Shown here piece by piece: positions 1 to 6,351 of a stretch of DNA of 7,757 bases; the stretch's first letter is position 1, and every line of letters starts with the position of its first letter. A model generated the notes under the pieces. The model was not told the DNA's origin and searched no databases. It worked only from the letters and a program-made list of their open reading frames with translations. Both the position numbers and the translations under genes were made by a program. Location of the stretch: the NCBI GenBank assembly GCA_903953985.1, contig CAJBLW010000074.1:1-7757 (forward strand), written 5' to 3'. The stretch comes from an uncultured Burkholderiales bacterium (GTDB lineage: Bacteria > Pseudomonadota > Gammaproteobacteria > Burkholderiales > Burkholderiaceae_C).

Positions 1-831
1 GAAGGCGCTTTGTGCGCCAGCGTGTTCACCGGTTTTCCGCATGCCGACATTGAAAACGCCGGCATGTCGGTGGTGGTGGTGACCGACAACGACCCCGCGC
101 TGGCGCAGCGCCTGCGCGACGAGTTGATGCAAATGGCCTGGGACAGCCGCTCGCAATGGGTGTACGAACTGGAGCCACTGGCCGCATCGGTGGCCCGCGC
201 CAAAACGCTGAGCGACTTTCCGGTGATGCTGCTGGACCATTACGACAACGCCGCTTCGGGCGGCACCATGGACACCACCGCCGTGCTGGCCGAGGTGCTG
301 CGCCAAGGCTTGCACAACGTGGCGGTGTTTGCGGTTTTTGACCCGCAGGCTGTGCAAGAAGCCATCGCGGCCGGCATCGGGGCGCAAGTGCGATTGCAAG
401 TGGGCGGCAAGATGGCCATGCCGCTCATGCCGCACCACAGCGCACCCCTCGAGTTGTCGGGCGTGGTCAAACTGATCTCGAACGGCAAGTACCGCAACAA
501 AGGCCCCATGAGCCAGGGCGCCCGGCAAAACATGGGCCAGGCGGTGGTGATCGACACAGGCGATGTAGAGGTCGCGCTGATCTCGCGCCATGTCGAGCCC
601 TTTGACGTGAACGCCCTGCTGTGCCTGGGCATCGACCCGACGCAAAAGGATTTTGTGGTGCTCAAAAGCCGGGTGCACTGGCGCGCTGGCTTGGGCCACC
701 TGGCCGGTGCGACGGTGGAATGCGCAGGCGCAGGGGCCTGCACGTCGGACTACAGCGAGTTGCAGTTCAAGAAACTGCGGCGACCAATTTACCCGCTGGA
801 CTCGGGCGTCGTTTGGTCCGCAAAGCCCTGA
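1..831 (+). CDS. MlrC / M81-family metallopeptidase-like protein, C-terminal part (5' end outside window)
   Basis: The reading frame is open from base 1, so the gene starts upstream and 276 C-terminal residues are visible. The family is named after microcystinase C (MlrC), a zinc hydrolase acting on linearised microcystin; most homologues in soil and freshwater proteobacteria have unknown substrates. Seen here: the opening stretch GFPHADIENAG followed by SVVVVTD, then LLDHYDNAASGG with a DTT shortly after, both typical of the MlrC C-terminal domain, and a Gly-rich tail near CAGAGACTSDY. The zinc ligands sit in the N-terminal domain, which is outside the window, so activity cannot be judged. 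The gene converges on the Bug gene at 891 with a 59-base gap, so it is not part of that operon. Family assignment is firm; function is open. Confidence 0.85.
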   Translation, partial: EGALCASVFTGFPHADIENAGMSVVVVTDNDPALAQRLRDELMQMAWDSRSQWVYELEPLAASVARAKTLSDFPVMLLDHYDNAASGGTMDTTAVLAEVLRQGLHNVAVFAVFDPQAVQEAIAAGIGAQVRLQVGGKMAMPLMPHHSAPLELSGVVKLISNGKYRNKGPMSQGARQNMGQAVVIDTGDVEVALISRHVEPFDVNALLCLGIDPTQKDFVVLKSRVHWRAGLGHLAGATVECAGAGACTSDYSELQFKKLRRPIYPLDSGVVWSAKP

Positions 832-890
832 CACCGCCGTGCATGGGGCCGGGCGCAGTCCACTGCTGCGCGCCGACCGCTGGCCTGGCC

Positions 891-1868
891 TTAATTGGCT
901 TTGGCGCCTGAAATCCGAATCACCTCAGACAAGCGGGCTTCATCACGGCGCATGCGGGCTTCAAACTGTGCGGGTGTGCCGCCCAAGGGGTCGCCGCCTG
1001 CACCTCGGATCACTTCCAAAAAGCTCGGCTCACGCATCAGTTTGTTGATCTCGGCATTCAAGCGCATAACGACTTCTGGTGGCGTTTTGGCGGGCGCCAA
1101 AATACCGAACCAGCCCACCAGTTCGTAGTCGTTCAGACCCAGCGCCTCGTTCACCGTGGGCACATCGGGCAACAAGGCTGAACGGCGTGAGCCGGTGACC
1201 GCCAGCGCCTTCAAACGACCGGCTTTGACGAACTGCATCGCCACAGGCAAATTCACAAACCCCACTTGCAAAGTACCGCCCAAGTGGTCGTTGGTGGCTT
1301 GGGCGTTGCCTTGGTAAGGAACATGCGTGAACTTGGCTCCCGTCTTGACGCTCATCAATTCAGCCGCCAAGTGACCGGAGCTACCGGCCCCGGGTGTGCC
1401 GTGGTTGAACTTGTTGGGATCACTGCGTGCCTGCTGCACCAGTTCGCTCAGCGAGTTGATGCCCAAACCAGGGTGCACAGTGACCACGTTGGTGACCTCG
1501 GCCACCTCAATGACGGGCACCAGGTCACGCATGGTGTTGTAGGGCAGTGAGGCGTAAAGCGCCTGGTTGGTCACCAACGGCAAACCATTGATCAGCAGCG
1601 TGTGACCATCGGGTGCAGATTTGGCCACAAAGTCATTGCCGATGTTGGTGCCGGCACCGGGCTTTTGCTCGACGATGACGGACTGTCCGAGGGCCGGACC
1701 CAAGCGCTGGGCCATGGCCCTGGCAAATACATCGGCACTGCCCACCAATGCGGGCACCACAATGCGCACGGTTTTGGTTGGGAAAGCCTGGCCTTGCGCC
1801 AGCGCGGGCAAGCCGATGCCAGTCAGCCCCAGACTGGCAGCTGAAACGATTAATTCACGACGACGCAT
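891..1868 (-). CDS. Bug-family (TctC-like) periplasmic solute-binding protein
   Basis: This 325-residue protein is the extracytoplasmic binding component of a tripartite tricarboxylate-type uptake system, or an orphan sensor/binder as is common in Burkholderiales. The start at 1868 is chosen over a longer option (1916) because AAAGGA (1876-1881) sits 7 bases upstream and the protein then begins with an export signal: MRRRELIV, a hydrophobic stretch, and a likely cut after PALA (residues 21-24). The three arginines make Tat export possible. Mature-domain hallmarks are FPTKTVRIVVP, DVFARAMAQ, VIVEQKPGAGTNIG, APDGHTLL and VPYQG. The usual GG-containing ligand loop after VP is shortened and reads ALVGSAD. 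No membrane subunits (TctA/TctB) are visible. It is the last gene of the 4649-891 unit, 60 bases after the isomerase-like gene. Its ligand is probably a carboxylate related to that pathway (inference). Confidence 0.9.
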   Translation of the reverse strand: MRRRELIVSAASLGLTGIGLPALAQGQAFPTKTVRIVVPALVGSADVFARAMAQRLGPALGQSVIVEQKPGAGTNIGNDFVAKSAPDGHTLLINGLPLVTNQALYASLPYNTMRDLVPVIEVAEVTNVVTVHPGLGINSLSELVQQARSDPNKFNHGTPGAGSSGHLAAELMSVKTGAKFTHVPYQGNAQATNDHLGGTLQVGFVNLPVAMQFVKAGRLKALAVTGSRRSALLPDVPTVNEALGLNDYELVGWFGILAPAKTPPEVVMRLNAEINKLMREPSFLEVIRGAGGDPLGGTPAQFEARMRRDEARLSEVIRISGAKAN

Positions 1869-1928
1869 AAACCCGTCCTTTCGGTGATGAACGAACAAAA
1901 AATTTGAAGGCAGCACTGTGCATGCCCG

Positions 1929-2669
1929 TCAATGAAATTCCATCAAGGCACCGAACCCGGCTTTCTTGTCCTGCAACCCTTGGGCCCGCAACGCGTGCCA
2001 ATACGTGGCGGTATTGATAGCGATGACTGGCTTGCCCAAAAACAGCTCTGCCGCCGCGGCCAAGCGAATCATGGACAGATTGGTGCCCACTTGAACGATC
2101 GCGTCCACATCGTCACCGTCAAGCTGCAAGATCGCCTGGCGGCACATCTCGTCTGTGGCATGGGCGATTTGAACCGGACTGGGACGACGCAGACAAAGAT
2201 CACGCACCACAGTGAAGCCACAGTCTTCGTAAAAACGACGCACCTGGGCATTGGCCACTTCAAAGTAAGGGGACATGAAGGCGATGCGTTTGGCCTTGTA
2301 AACATTCAAAGCCGCCTCGGTTGCAAAGGAGCCACAGGACACCCCCACTTGGGCTCGGTCTTGCATCATCTTCAGATAGTCACTGGCACCTTGACGACCG
2401 TTCCAGAAGGTGGCCGCAGACATGCCCATCACCAAGTAATCCATTTCGCAACTGCGCAAGACATCCACAGCGTCCATGGTGGCCTGGTTGATGCTGTTGA
2501 CCAATTTGAGAAAGCTGGCATCGTCTGTGACCGGATCGTTGGGGATCGCGATGCGGCTGTAATGGTTGGTCACGCCCACCGGCCTCAGGTCATCAAAGTC
2601 CGGTTGAACAATGGTGTTGGTCGAGGGCCCCAAAGTGCCCAGTTTTTTGCGGTATCCGAGATGGTCCAT
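1929..2669 (-). CDS. Asp/Glu racemase superfamily protein, maleate isomerase / arylmalonate decarboxylase-like
   Basis: The protein has 246 residues, the usual size for maleate cis-trans isomerases and arylmalonate decarboxylases. The N-terminus carries LGTLGPSTNT (residues 11-20), matching the phosphate/carboxylate-binding strand-loop of maleate isomerases. The first active-site loop reads MGMSAATFWNG (81-91), like the MGTS loop of arylmalonate decarboxylase, where Gly replaces the first catalytic Cys. The second loop reads VQVGTNLSM (192-200), where family members usually carry Cys; here the aligned residue is Val194. So neither canonical cysteine is present; C112 (in VSCGSF) is the nearest other candidate. 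The start codon is 3 bases after the upstream hydrolase stop, with no good ribosome site of its own, suggesting translational coupling. Next to an amidase-like hydrolase it resembles the NicF-NicE pair, which makes fumarate from maleamate. The exact reaction is unknown. Confidence 0.8.
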   Translation of the reverse strand: MDHLGYRKKLGTLGPSTNTIVQPDFDDLRPVGVTNHYSRIAIPNDPVTDDASFLKLVNSINQATMDAVDVLRSCEMDYLVMGMSAATFWNGRQGASDYLKMMQDRAQVGVSCGSFATEAALNVYKAKRIAFMSPYFEVANAQVRRFYEDCGFTVVRDLCLRRPSPVQIAHATDEMCRQAILQLDGDDVDAIVQVGTNLSMIRLAAAAELFLGKPVIAINTATYWHALRAQGLQDKKAGFGALMEFH

Positions 2670-2672
2670 GGA

Positions 2673-3311
2673 TCAATTGCAAGCCGTCGTGGCCTGGTGT
2701 TGTGTGATGAACTCATCGCGCGTCATCACGTCGGCGTATTTTTGTTGCATGTCGAAAAGGTTGGCCACATGCGGCTCCAATGCGCGGTCTCCCACGCAAT
2801 CCGAGATCACCAGAGTGCGCAGGTTGTGCTGCATGGCATCGACCACACTGGCTCGCACGCAACCGCTGGTGGTGCAACCCGTGATAACGGCGGTATCGAC
2901 CCCACGCTGCAACAACCAGCCTGCCAAACCGGTTTCAAAGAACGCAGAAGCGGACTGCTTGCGGATCACCCATTCACCCCCTTGGGGTTCGAGCTGAGGA
3001 ACGATCTGCGAGGCATGCGCCTGCTCTGTGAGTTTTTGCAAGGGTGGCACACGAAAGGCAAAAATATTGCGGTCCGCACCATCGGTTGAAAACACCACAC
3101 GCGTGTGAACGATCGGCAAATCATGCGCCCGGAAATAGGCCAGCAAAGCCACCGTCTGATCTGCCGCGGCCTGAATGTGCGGCCCCCCCAATTGATCGAC
3201 ATCGACAAAGCCGTTGACAAAGTCCACCAGGATCAAGGCGCACTTGCGACCGATGCCACTGGTCCCGCCCAAACCTTGATGTTGATAAATAGCGTATTTG
3301 TCCATGGTCAT
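2673..3311 (-). CDS. Isochorismatase-like cysteine hydrolase (N-carbamoylsarcosine amidase / maleamate amidase type)
   Basis: This 212-residue alpha/beta hydrolase has the family's triad visible: Asp30 in LILVDFVNGF, Lys118 in WVIRKQSASAFF, and Cys151 in TGCTTSGCVRAS, whose GCTTSGCVRAS motif is typical of N-carbamoylsarcosine amidases, maleamate amidases and related amide hydrolases rather than of true isochorismatases. The likely reaction is hydrolysis of an amide or carbamoyl group on a small acid. The start at 3311 (MTMDKYAIY) is preferred because AGG (3318-3320) lies 6 bases upstream; an ATG at 3305 is the next choice, and an upstream ATG at 3365 lacks a ribosome site and would run through the hairpin at 3333-3360. 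It lies between the monooxygenase (144-base gap) and the isomerase-like gene (3-base gap). An amidase beside a maleate-isomerase relative suggests an N-containing ring or amide substrate (inference). Confidence 0.87.
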   Translation of the reverse strand: MTMDKYAIYQHQGLGGTSGIGRKCALILVDFVNGFVDVDQLGGPHIQAAADQTVALLAYFRAHDLPIVHTRVVFSTDGADRNIFAFRVPPLQKLTEQAHASQIVPQLEPQGGEWVIRKQSASAFFETGLAGWLLQRGVDTAVITGCTTSGCVRASVVDAMQHNLRTLVISDCVGDRALEPHVANLFDMQQKYADVMTRDEFITQHQATTACN

Positions 3312-3332
3312 CTCAAACCTGCGGGTCACTTT

Positions 3333-3360
3333 GTGCATGACTTTGATCAAAAGTCTGCAC
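3333..3360 (-). promoter_or_regulatory. 28-base inverted repeat in the leader of the hydrolase gene
   Basis: On the plus strand the arms are GTGCA-t-GACTTT (3333-3344) and AAAGTC-TGCAC (3350-3360), separated by GATCA: 11 paired bases with one unpaired T. It ends 21 bases before the chosen start (3311) and leaves the AGG ribosome site free. No U-run follows it on the minus strand, so it is not a standard terminator. It could be an operator dyad or an mRNA stem that protects or adjusts the downstream part of the operon. The dyad itself is read directly from sequence; the role is inferred. Confidence 0.5.
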
Positions 3361-3455
3361 CCCATCGAAGCCCATGAGTTGGGGGAATGGGCAAAAAGGT
3401 GCGGCCAATTGACAGTGTCGTGACGCGTTGCTGACTGGGGACAGCCCGCTGTGCA

Positions 3456-4649
3456 TCATGCGATGGACTCCGCCCGTTCAAGCGCTTCGATCATGGAGGA
3501 CTTTCGAAGATAGTCCAGCGCTTTGACAGGGTTTTCACATGTGGCCCTCAACTCGTCTTGCACCCGCTGGCGCACCACAGGATCGCGCTCTTCAATTTCC
3601 CGCTTGTTGCGCGCCGTGCTGGCGTTGATGTAGTCGATGGCAATGGTGCGGCGCTGGCGTTCGTAGCGTGACATCACATCCATGCCAGCCCCCTGTTGAA
3701 TGACCTGGAGCAATTTTTGGGTCAAGTTCATCGCGTCGTGCACACCGCCGTTCATGCCCATGCCCCCTAGTGGGTTGTTGATGTGCGCGGCATCACCGGC
3801 CAAAAAGATGCGGCCCTGAATGAAGGTCTTGGCCACACGTTGGTGAACTTTGTAGAGCGTGCGGTGCAAGGTGTTGTAAGGCCCGGGCTGAGGCAGCAGG
3901 CTTTGCAAGCGAGCCTGTACCGCTTCGTCGGTCATGACCTCCTCGTCCGATTCTTGTGTTTTGGTGGGAAAAAGCACGCGCCAAAGGGTGGGCACACGCA
4001 ATAAAACGCACCATTCTTGCGGGTCGGAGCAGTAATTGACGTAAGACAAGCGTGGCAAGTGACTGGCGTAATCGAAGTCGGTGGAGATGACCAAAAAGCG
4101 CTCCGGATAGGTCAGTCCTTCGAAATCGATGCCCAGAGTCCGTCGTGTTGCACTCCAGGCACCATCGGCTCCGATCATGTAATCGGCTTCGATGGGGTGG
4201 CTTTGCCCTTCGGTGTTGACCATGGCCGTGACCTTGTCGGCAGTTTGTGCAACCGATTCAAGGCGTGTTGAAAAAAGCAACTTGACGTGCGGCAAGCGCT
4301 CAAGTTCTTGCTTGATCAAGTCGGCCAGTTTCCATTGCTCGCACTGCAGCCGAAAAGGGTGGTCGGTGTGCCCTTTGAGCACATCCAGATCAAACTCCGC
4401 AATGACACCGTCCTTGCGGTCACGCTGTTGGGTGTGGCGGGCTACCAAGCCTTGGGCCACCAGTTTGGAGGCGAGACCGAAACGCGCCAACATGTCCAGC
4501 GTGGGCGGGTGAAAGGTGGAGGCCCGCAGGTCCCGATTGAGTTCGGCAGACGCCTCCAGCAAAGTGACCGCCACGCCAGCCTGTCCCAGCACCAAAGCAC
4601 TGACCAAGCCCACGGGCCCTCCACCAGCAATCAAAACATGGGCACTCAT
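3456..4649 (-). CDS. Class A FAD-dependent aromatic monooxygenase (PHBH fold)
   Basis: The 397-residue flavoprotein hydroxylase uses FAD, NAD(P)H and O2, most likely on an aromatic or heteroaromatic acid in the cytoplasm. All three class A signatures are visible: the Rossmann GGGPVG (residues 9-14) ending in acidic Glu32; the DG motif MIGADGAWSATRR (158-170) that contacts FAD and NAD(P)H; and the second FAD motif GRIFLAGDAAH (279-289) followed by PLGGMGMNGGVHDAMNL. RAS at 42-44 matches the FAD-contacting Arg region. It ends soon after the FAD motifs, lacking the C-terminal thioredoxin-like domain of phenol hydroxylases. A GGGAAA (4654-4659) precedes the start. It is the first gene of the four-gene unit and is divergent from the GntR regulator at 4858, the usual layout for substrate-induced control. 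NicC-like, MhpA-like or salicylate-hydroxylase-like activity cannot be distinguished here. Confidence 0.9.
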   Translation of the reverse strand: MSAHVLIAGGGPVGLVSALVLGQAGVAVTLLEASAELNRDLRASTFHPPTLDMLARFGLASKLVAQGLVARHTQQRDRKDGVIAEFDLDVLKGHTDHPFRLQCEQWKLADLIKQELERLPHVKLLFSTRLESVAQTADKVTAMVNTEGQSHPIEADYMIGADGAWSATRRTLGIDFEGLTYPERFLVISTDFDYASHLPRLSYVNYCSDPQEWCVLLRVPTLWRVLFPTKTQESDEEVMTDEAVQARLQSLLPQPGPYNTLHRTLYKVHQRVAKTFIQGRIFLAGDAAHINNPLGGMGMNGGVHDAMNLTQKLLQVIQQGAGMDVMSRYERQRRTIAIDYINASTARNKREIEERDPVVRQRVQDELRATCENPVKALDYLRKSSMIEALERAESIA

Positions 4650-4681
4650 TCATTTTCCCAATGACACAACAACAATTAAAC

Positions 4682-4691
4682 TGTACACAAG
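4682..4691. promoter_or_regulatory. Candidate regulator half of a paired site: TGTACACAAG (monooxygenase side)
   Basis: TGTACACAAG is one base different from TGTATACAAG at 4819-4828 in the same divergent intergenic region. It overlaps the -10 region of the weak promoter proposed for the monooxygenase gene, 33 bases upstream of that start codon. FCD-type GntR proteins often bind short GTATAC-like palindromes, so the divergent regulator is the obvious candidate binder. The repeat is seen directly; the binding is inferred. Confidence 0.4.
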
Positions 4692-4712
4692 GCACAACGT
4701 GACGCGAGTCAA
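4684..4712 (-). promoter_or_regulatory. Weak candidate promoter for the monooxygenase operon
   Basis: Reading the minus strand, TTGACT (4712-4707) is a 5/6 match to the -35 box. A 17-base spacer leads to TGTGTA (4689-4684), a poor -10. The start codon follows 34 bases downstream. Because the -10 overlaps the TGTACACAAG site, a bound regulator would be expected to repress. The poor -10 keeps confidence low. Confidence 0.25.
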
Positions 4713-4818
4713 AAATTTAAATAATCAGGGAATTCACCTATAAAATGAACCGAAAATTGATGAATTTTTTATAAATACACCCCAAACCAGAAACATCAGG
4801 TCAATTTACCTTTGTCAA

Positions 4819-4828
4819 TGTATACAAG
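4819..4828. promoter_or_regulatory. Candidate regulator site: TGTATACAAG (regulator-gene side)
   Basis: It contains the perfect 8-base palindrome TGTATACA (4819-4826), 30 bases before the GntR start codon. It resembles known FCD-family GntR operators with a GTATAC core and is nearly identical to 4682-4691. The two copies are 137 bases apart, about 13 helical turns, which would allow looping (inference). It may mediate autoregulation. Confidence 0.45.
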
Positions 4829-4857
4829 TTAACCTGGATCACCCGACCTCAAGCACT

Positions 4858-5532
4858 ATGACGCGCGCCAGCAGCCTTGCCTACAACACCATCCGAGAAC
4901 TGATCATCAGCGGCAGTGTTCAGCCCGGCGAACGCCTGTTGGAGGAGGAATTGGCCAACCGCGCCGGCGTTTCGCGCACCTCGATACGTGATGCTCTCAG
5001 ACGCCTGAGTGCCGAAGGGCTCGTTCACACCGAGGCCAACCGTGGCACTTTTGTGGCGCAACTGAACAGCACCGAGGTGGATGAGATTTTTCAACTTCGC
5101 GCCGTGCTGGAAGGGCATGCAACCGCCTTGGCGGCCATCAATGGTCAGCCACACCACTGGGACACTCTGGCCGAGGTCGCCACCGAGATCGACCAGCAAC
5201 TGGCGCAAGCTGAACTGTCGGACGCGGATCGGTACACCCGCTTCCAGACCAGCAACACCCGCTTTCATGACATCCTTTTGCAAGCAAGTGGTTCGCCAAG
5301 ACTCCAGTCCTTGGCCCGGTCTTTGATTGAGTTGCCTTTGGTGACCATGAAGCAACACACGTGGCCAGGGGAAGTGCGCATACGTCGATCCAATTTGCAG
5401 CACTGGGAAATCATCGAATCACTGCGTGCCCGAGACCCTTTGCTGGGGCGGCTTCGGATGCAAACCCACATCATCAGCGCCCGGCCCTTGGCCATGCTCA
5501 GTCAAAGCTTGATGCCCATTCACATGCTCTGA
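4858..5532 (+). CDS. GntR-family transcriptional regulator, FCD (FadR) subfamily, divergent from monooxygenase operon
   Basis: The 224-residue protein has an N-terminal winged helix-turn-helix (about residues 4-68) with the GntR signatures IISGSVQPGERLLEEELA and GVSRTSIRDALRRLSAEGLV, plus the wing NRGTFVA. A C-terminal all-helical FCD ligand-binding domain (about 75-215) follows. The metal-site pattern of this domain is present as N133-x3-H137, H182 and H204, so it probably binds a carboxylate effector through a metal ion. The start at 4858 gives the usual short lead before the DNA-binding helix, although no clear ribosome site precedes it. It is divergent from the monooxygenase operon, with a 208-base AT-rich gap carrying two TGTAYACAAG sites, so it very likely controls that operon and itself. 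Whether it represses or activates is not determinable. Confidence 0.92.
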   Translation: MTRASSLAYNTIRELIISGSVQPGERLLEEELANRAGVSRTSIRDALRRLSAEGLVHTEANRGTFVAQLNSTEVDEIFQLRAVLEGHATALAAINGQPHHWDTLAEVATEIDQQLAQAELSDADRYTRFQTSNTRFHDILLQASGSPRLQSLARSLIELPLVTMKQHTWPGEVRIRRSNLQHWEIIESLRARDPLLGRLRMQTHIISARPLAMLSQSLMPIHML

Positions 5533-5613
5533 ATCCAAGCTGCGTGCAAACTTCACTTTTCAGGCTCTGGGCTTTTTCAAATGCAGGGCACGCGCACAGT
5601 CCCAAGGGCTTGT

Positions 5614-6276
5614 TCAGTTCAACACATCCTTGATGCGCGGCCAGGTGTTGCGGATGTGTTCGCCCATGATGCGCGAGAGGGACTGCCCGTCCCGAGCGGC
5701 CAAGGCCACCATCATCCGCTCGTGCTCGGCCATGGCGGCGGTCCAGTTTTCCGGAGTGGCGTTGCCGCTGTAACGCAGGCTGCGCATGCGTTTGCTCAGC
5801 GTGGCGTGGGTCATGCTCAGGGTGTCGTTGCCGGCCAGCGCGATCAGGGCTTCGTGGATGCGCTGGTTGAGCGCGAAATACGCCAGCCGTTCTCGCGCTT
5901 CAAACAACCCCTTCATCTCTTGGTGCATCTCTAAGATCGCGTCGATCCGGGCGGATTCGGCCAGACAAGCCCGCTCACCCGCATGGGTTTCCAACAGGGC
6001 AATCACTTCCAGCATGTCGCGCGCATCTTTGGCCGAAAAGGCCTTCACAATGGCGCCGCGCAAGGGCAAAAGCTCCACCAGACCTTCGGCCGTCAAGACC
6101 TTGATCGCCTCCCGCACCGGGGTGCGGGACACGCCCAACAACTGGGCTACCTCCAGTTCCTGGATGCGTTCACCGGGGGGCAGGCGCAAAGACACGATCA
6201 TGTCGCGCAATCGGTTGGTGACTTCTTCGTGGAGCGGGACGCGCTCAATCTGGCTGGAGGTTTCTTGTGAGGGCAT
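5614..6276 (-). CDS. GntR-family transcriptional regulator, FCD subfamily, divergent from the pdxA-like gene
   Basis: The 220-residue protein has a winged helix-turn-helix at about residues 13-80 (LPPGERIQELEVAQLLGVSR, then TPVREAIKVLTAEGLVEL and wing LRGAIVKAF), followed by an FCD domain (about 85-212) with the metal-binding pattern N137-x3-H141, H185 and H207. It is clearly a paralogue in type of the regulator at 4858 but differs strongly in the ligand domain, so it should sense another effector. It is tail-to-tail with that regulator (81-base gap, no convincing terminator seen) and head-to-head with the PdxA-like gene across 114 bases that contain a perfect palindrome. It therefore probably controls the PdxA-like/Bug pair. 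No strong ribosome site lies before the chosen ATG, so an alternative start is possible. Confidence 0.92.
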   Translation of the reverse strand: MPSQETSSQIERVPLHEEVTNRLRDMIVSLRLPPGERIQELEVAQLLGVSRTPVREAIKVLTAEGLVELLPLRGAIVKAFSAKDARDMLEVIALLETHAGERACLAESARIDAILEMHQEMKGLFEARERLAYFALNQRIHEALIALAGNDTLSMTHATLSKRMRSLRYSGNATPENWTAAMAEHERMMVALAARDGQSLSRIMGEHIRNTWPRIKDVLN

Positions 6277-6305
6277 GGGTTGGAAGTATGGGGGAAAACC
6301 AGAGC

Positions 6306-6334
6306 TTGACCGTGTCGGGTCACACGCCTAGCAT
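6306..6334 (+). promoter_or_regulatory. Candidate sigma-70 promoter for the pdxA-like/Bug operon
   Basis: TTGACC (6306-6311, 5/6 to the -35 consensus), a 17-base spacer and TAGCAT (6329-6334, 4/6 to the -10 consensus) point toward the gene at 6391. Transcription would start near 6341, inside the palindrome at 6336-6351. Derived by eye. Confidence 0.4.
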
Positions 6335-6335
6335 T

Positions 6336-6351
6336 ATCCGTAATTACGGAT
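6336..6351. promoter_or_regulatory. Perfect 16-bp palindrome, candidate GntR/FCD operator
   Basis: ATCCGTAATTACGGAT is a perfect inverted repeat with no spacer, in the 114-base gap between the divergent regulator (start 6276) and the PdxA-like gene (start 6391). Its GT-AC centred form fits operators of GntR-family repressors. It covers the expected transcription start of the candidate promoter at 6306-6334, a typical repressor position. The palindrome is seen directly; binding by the regulator at 5614-6276 is inferred. Confidence 0.6.

Noticed and set aside
853..871. GCGCAG / CTGCGC stem between the converging MlrC-like and Bug genes as a terminator
   Set aside because: The stem is only 6 bp with a 7-base loop, and there is no T-run after it on either strand.
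1932..3089. A 385-codon open frame on the plus strand, antisense to the isomerase-like and hydrolase genes
   Set aside because: It spans two well-recognised genes on the other strand, its translation is rich in His and Gly with no family motifs, and long antisense frames are common in GC-rich coding DNA.
891..4649. A complete nicotinate (nic) pathway
   Set aside because: Only three loosely matching enzyme types are present; NicX, NicD, NicAB and NicR are not visible, and the isomerase-like protein lacks the NicE cysteines, so nic gene symbols were not used.
4739..4775. TATAAA boxes at 4739-4744 and 4770-4775 as promoters for the first GntR gene
   Set aside because: Neither has a recognisable -35 box at suitable spacing; the nearby TTGATG is only 7 bases before the second box. 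The region is simply AT-rich.
4849..5403. A 184-codon minus-strand frame over the first GntR gene
   Set aside because: The plus-strand frame has a complete GntR/FCD motif set; the antisense product shows no recognisable domain and no ribosome site.
5533..5613. Possible bidirectional terminator between the two converging regulators
   Set aside because: There is a short T-run (near 5574-5578) but no stable stem immediately before it; small repeats such as CCCAAGGG have too little loop to count.
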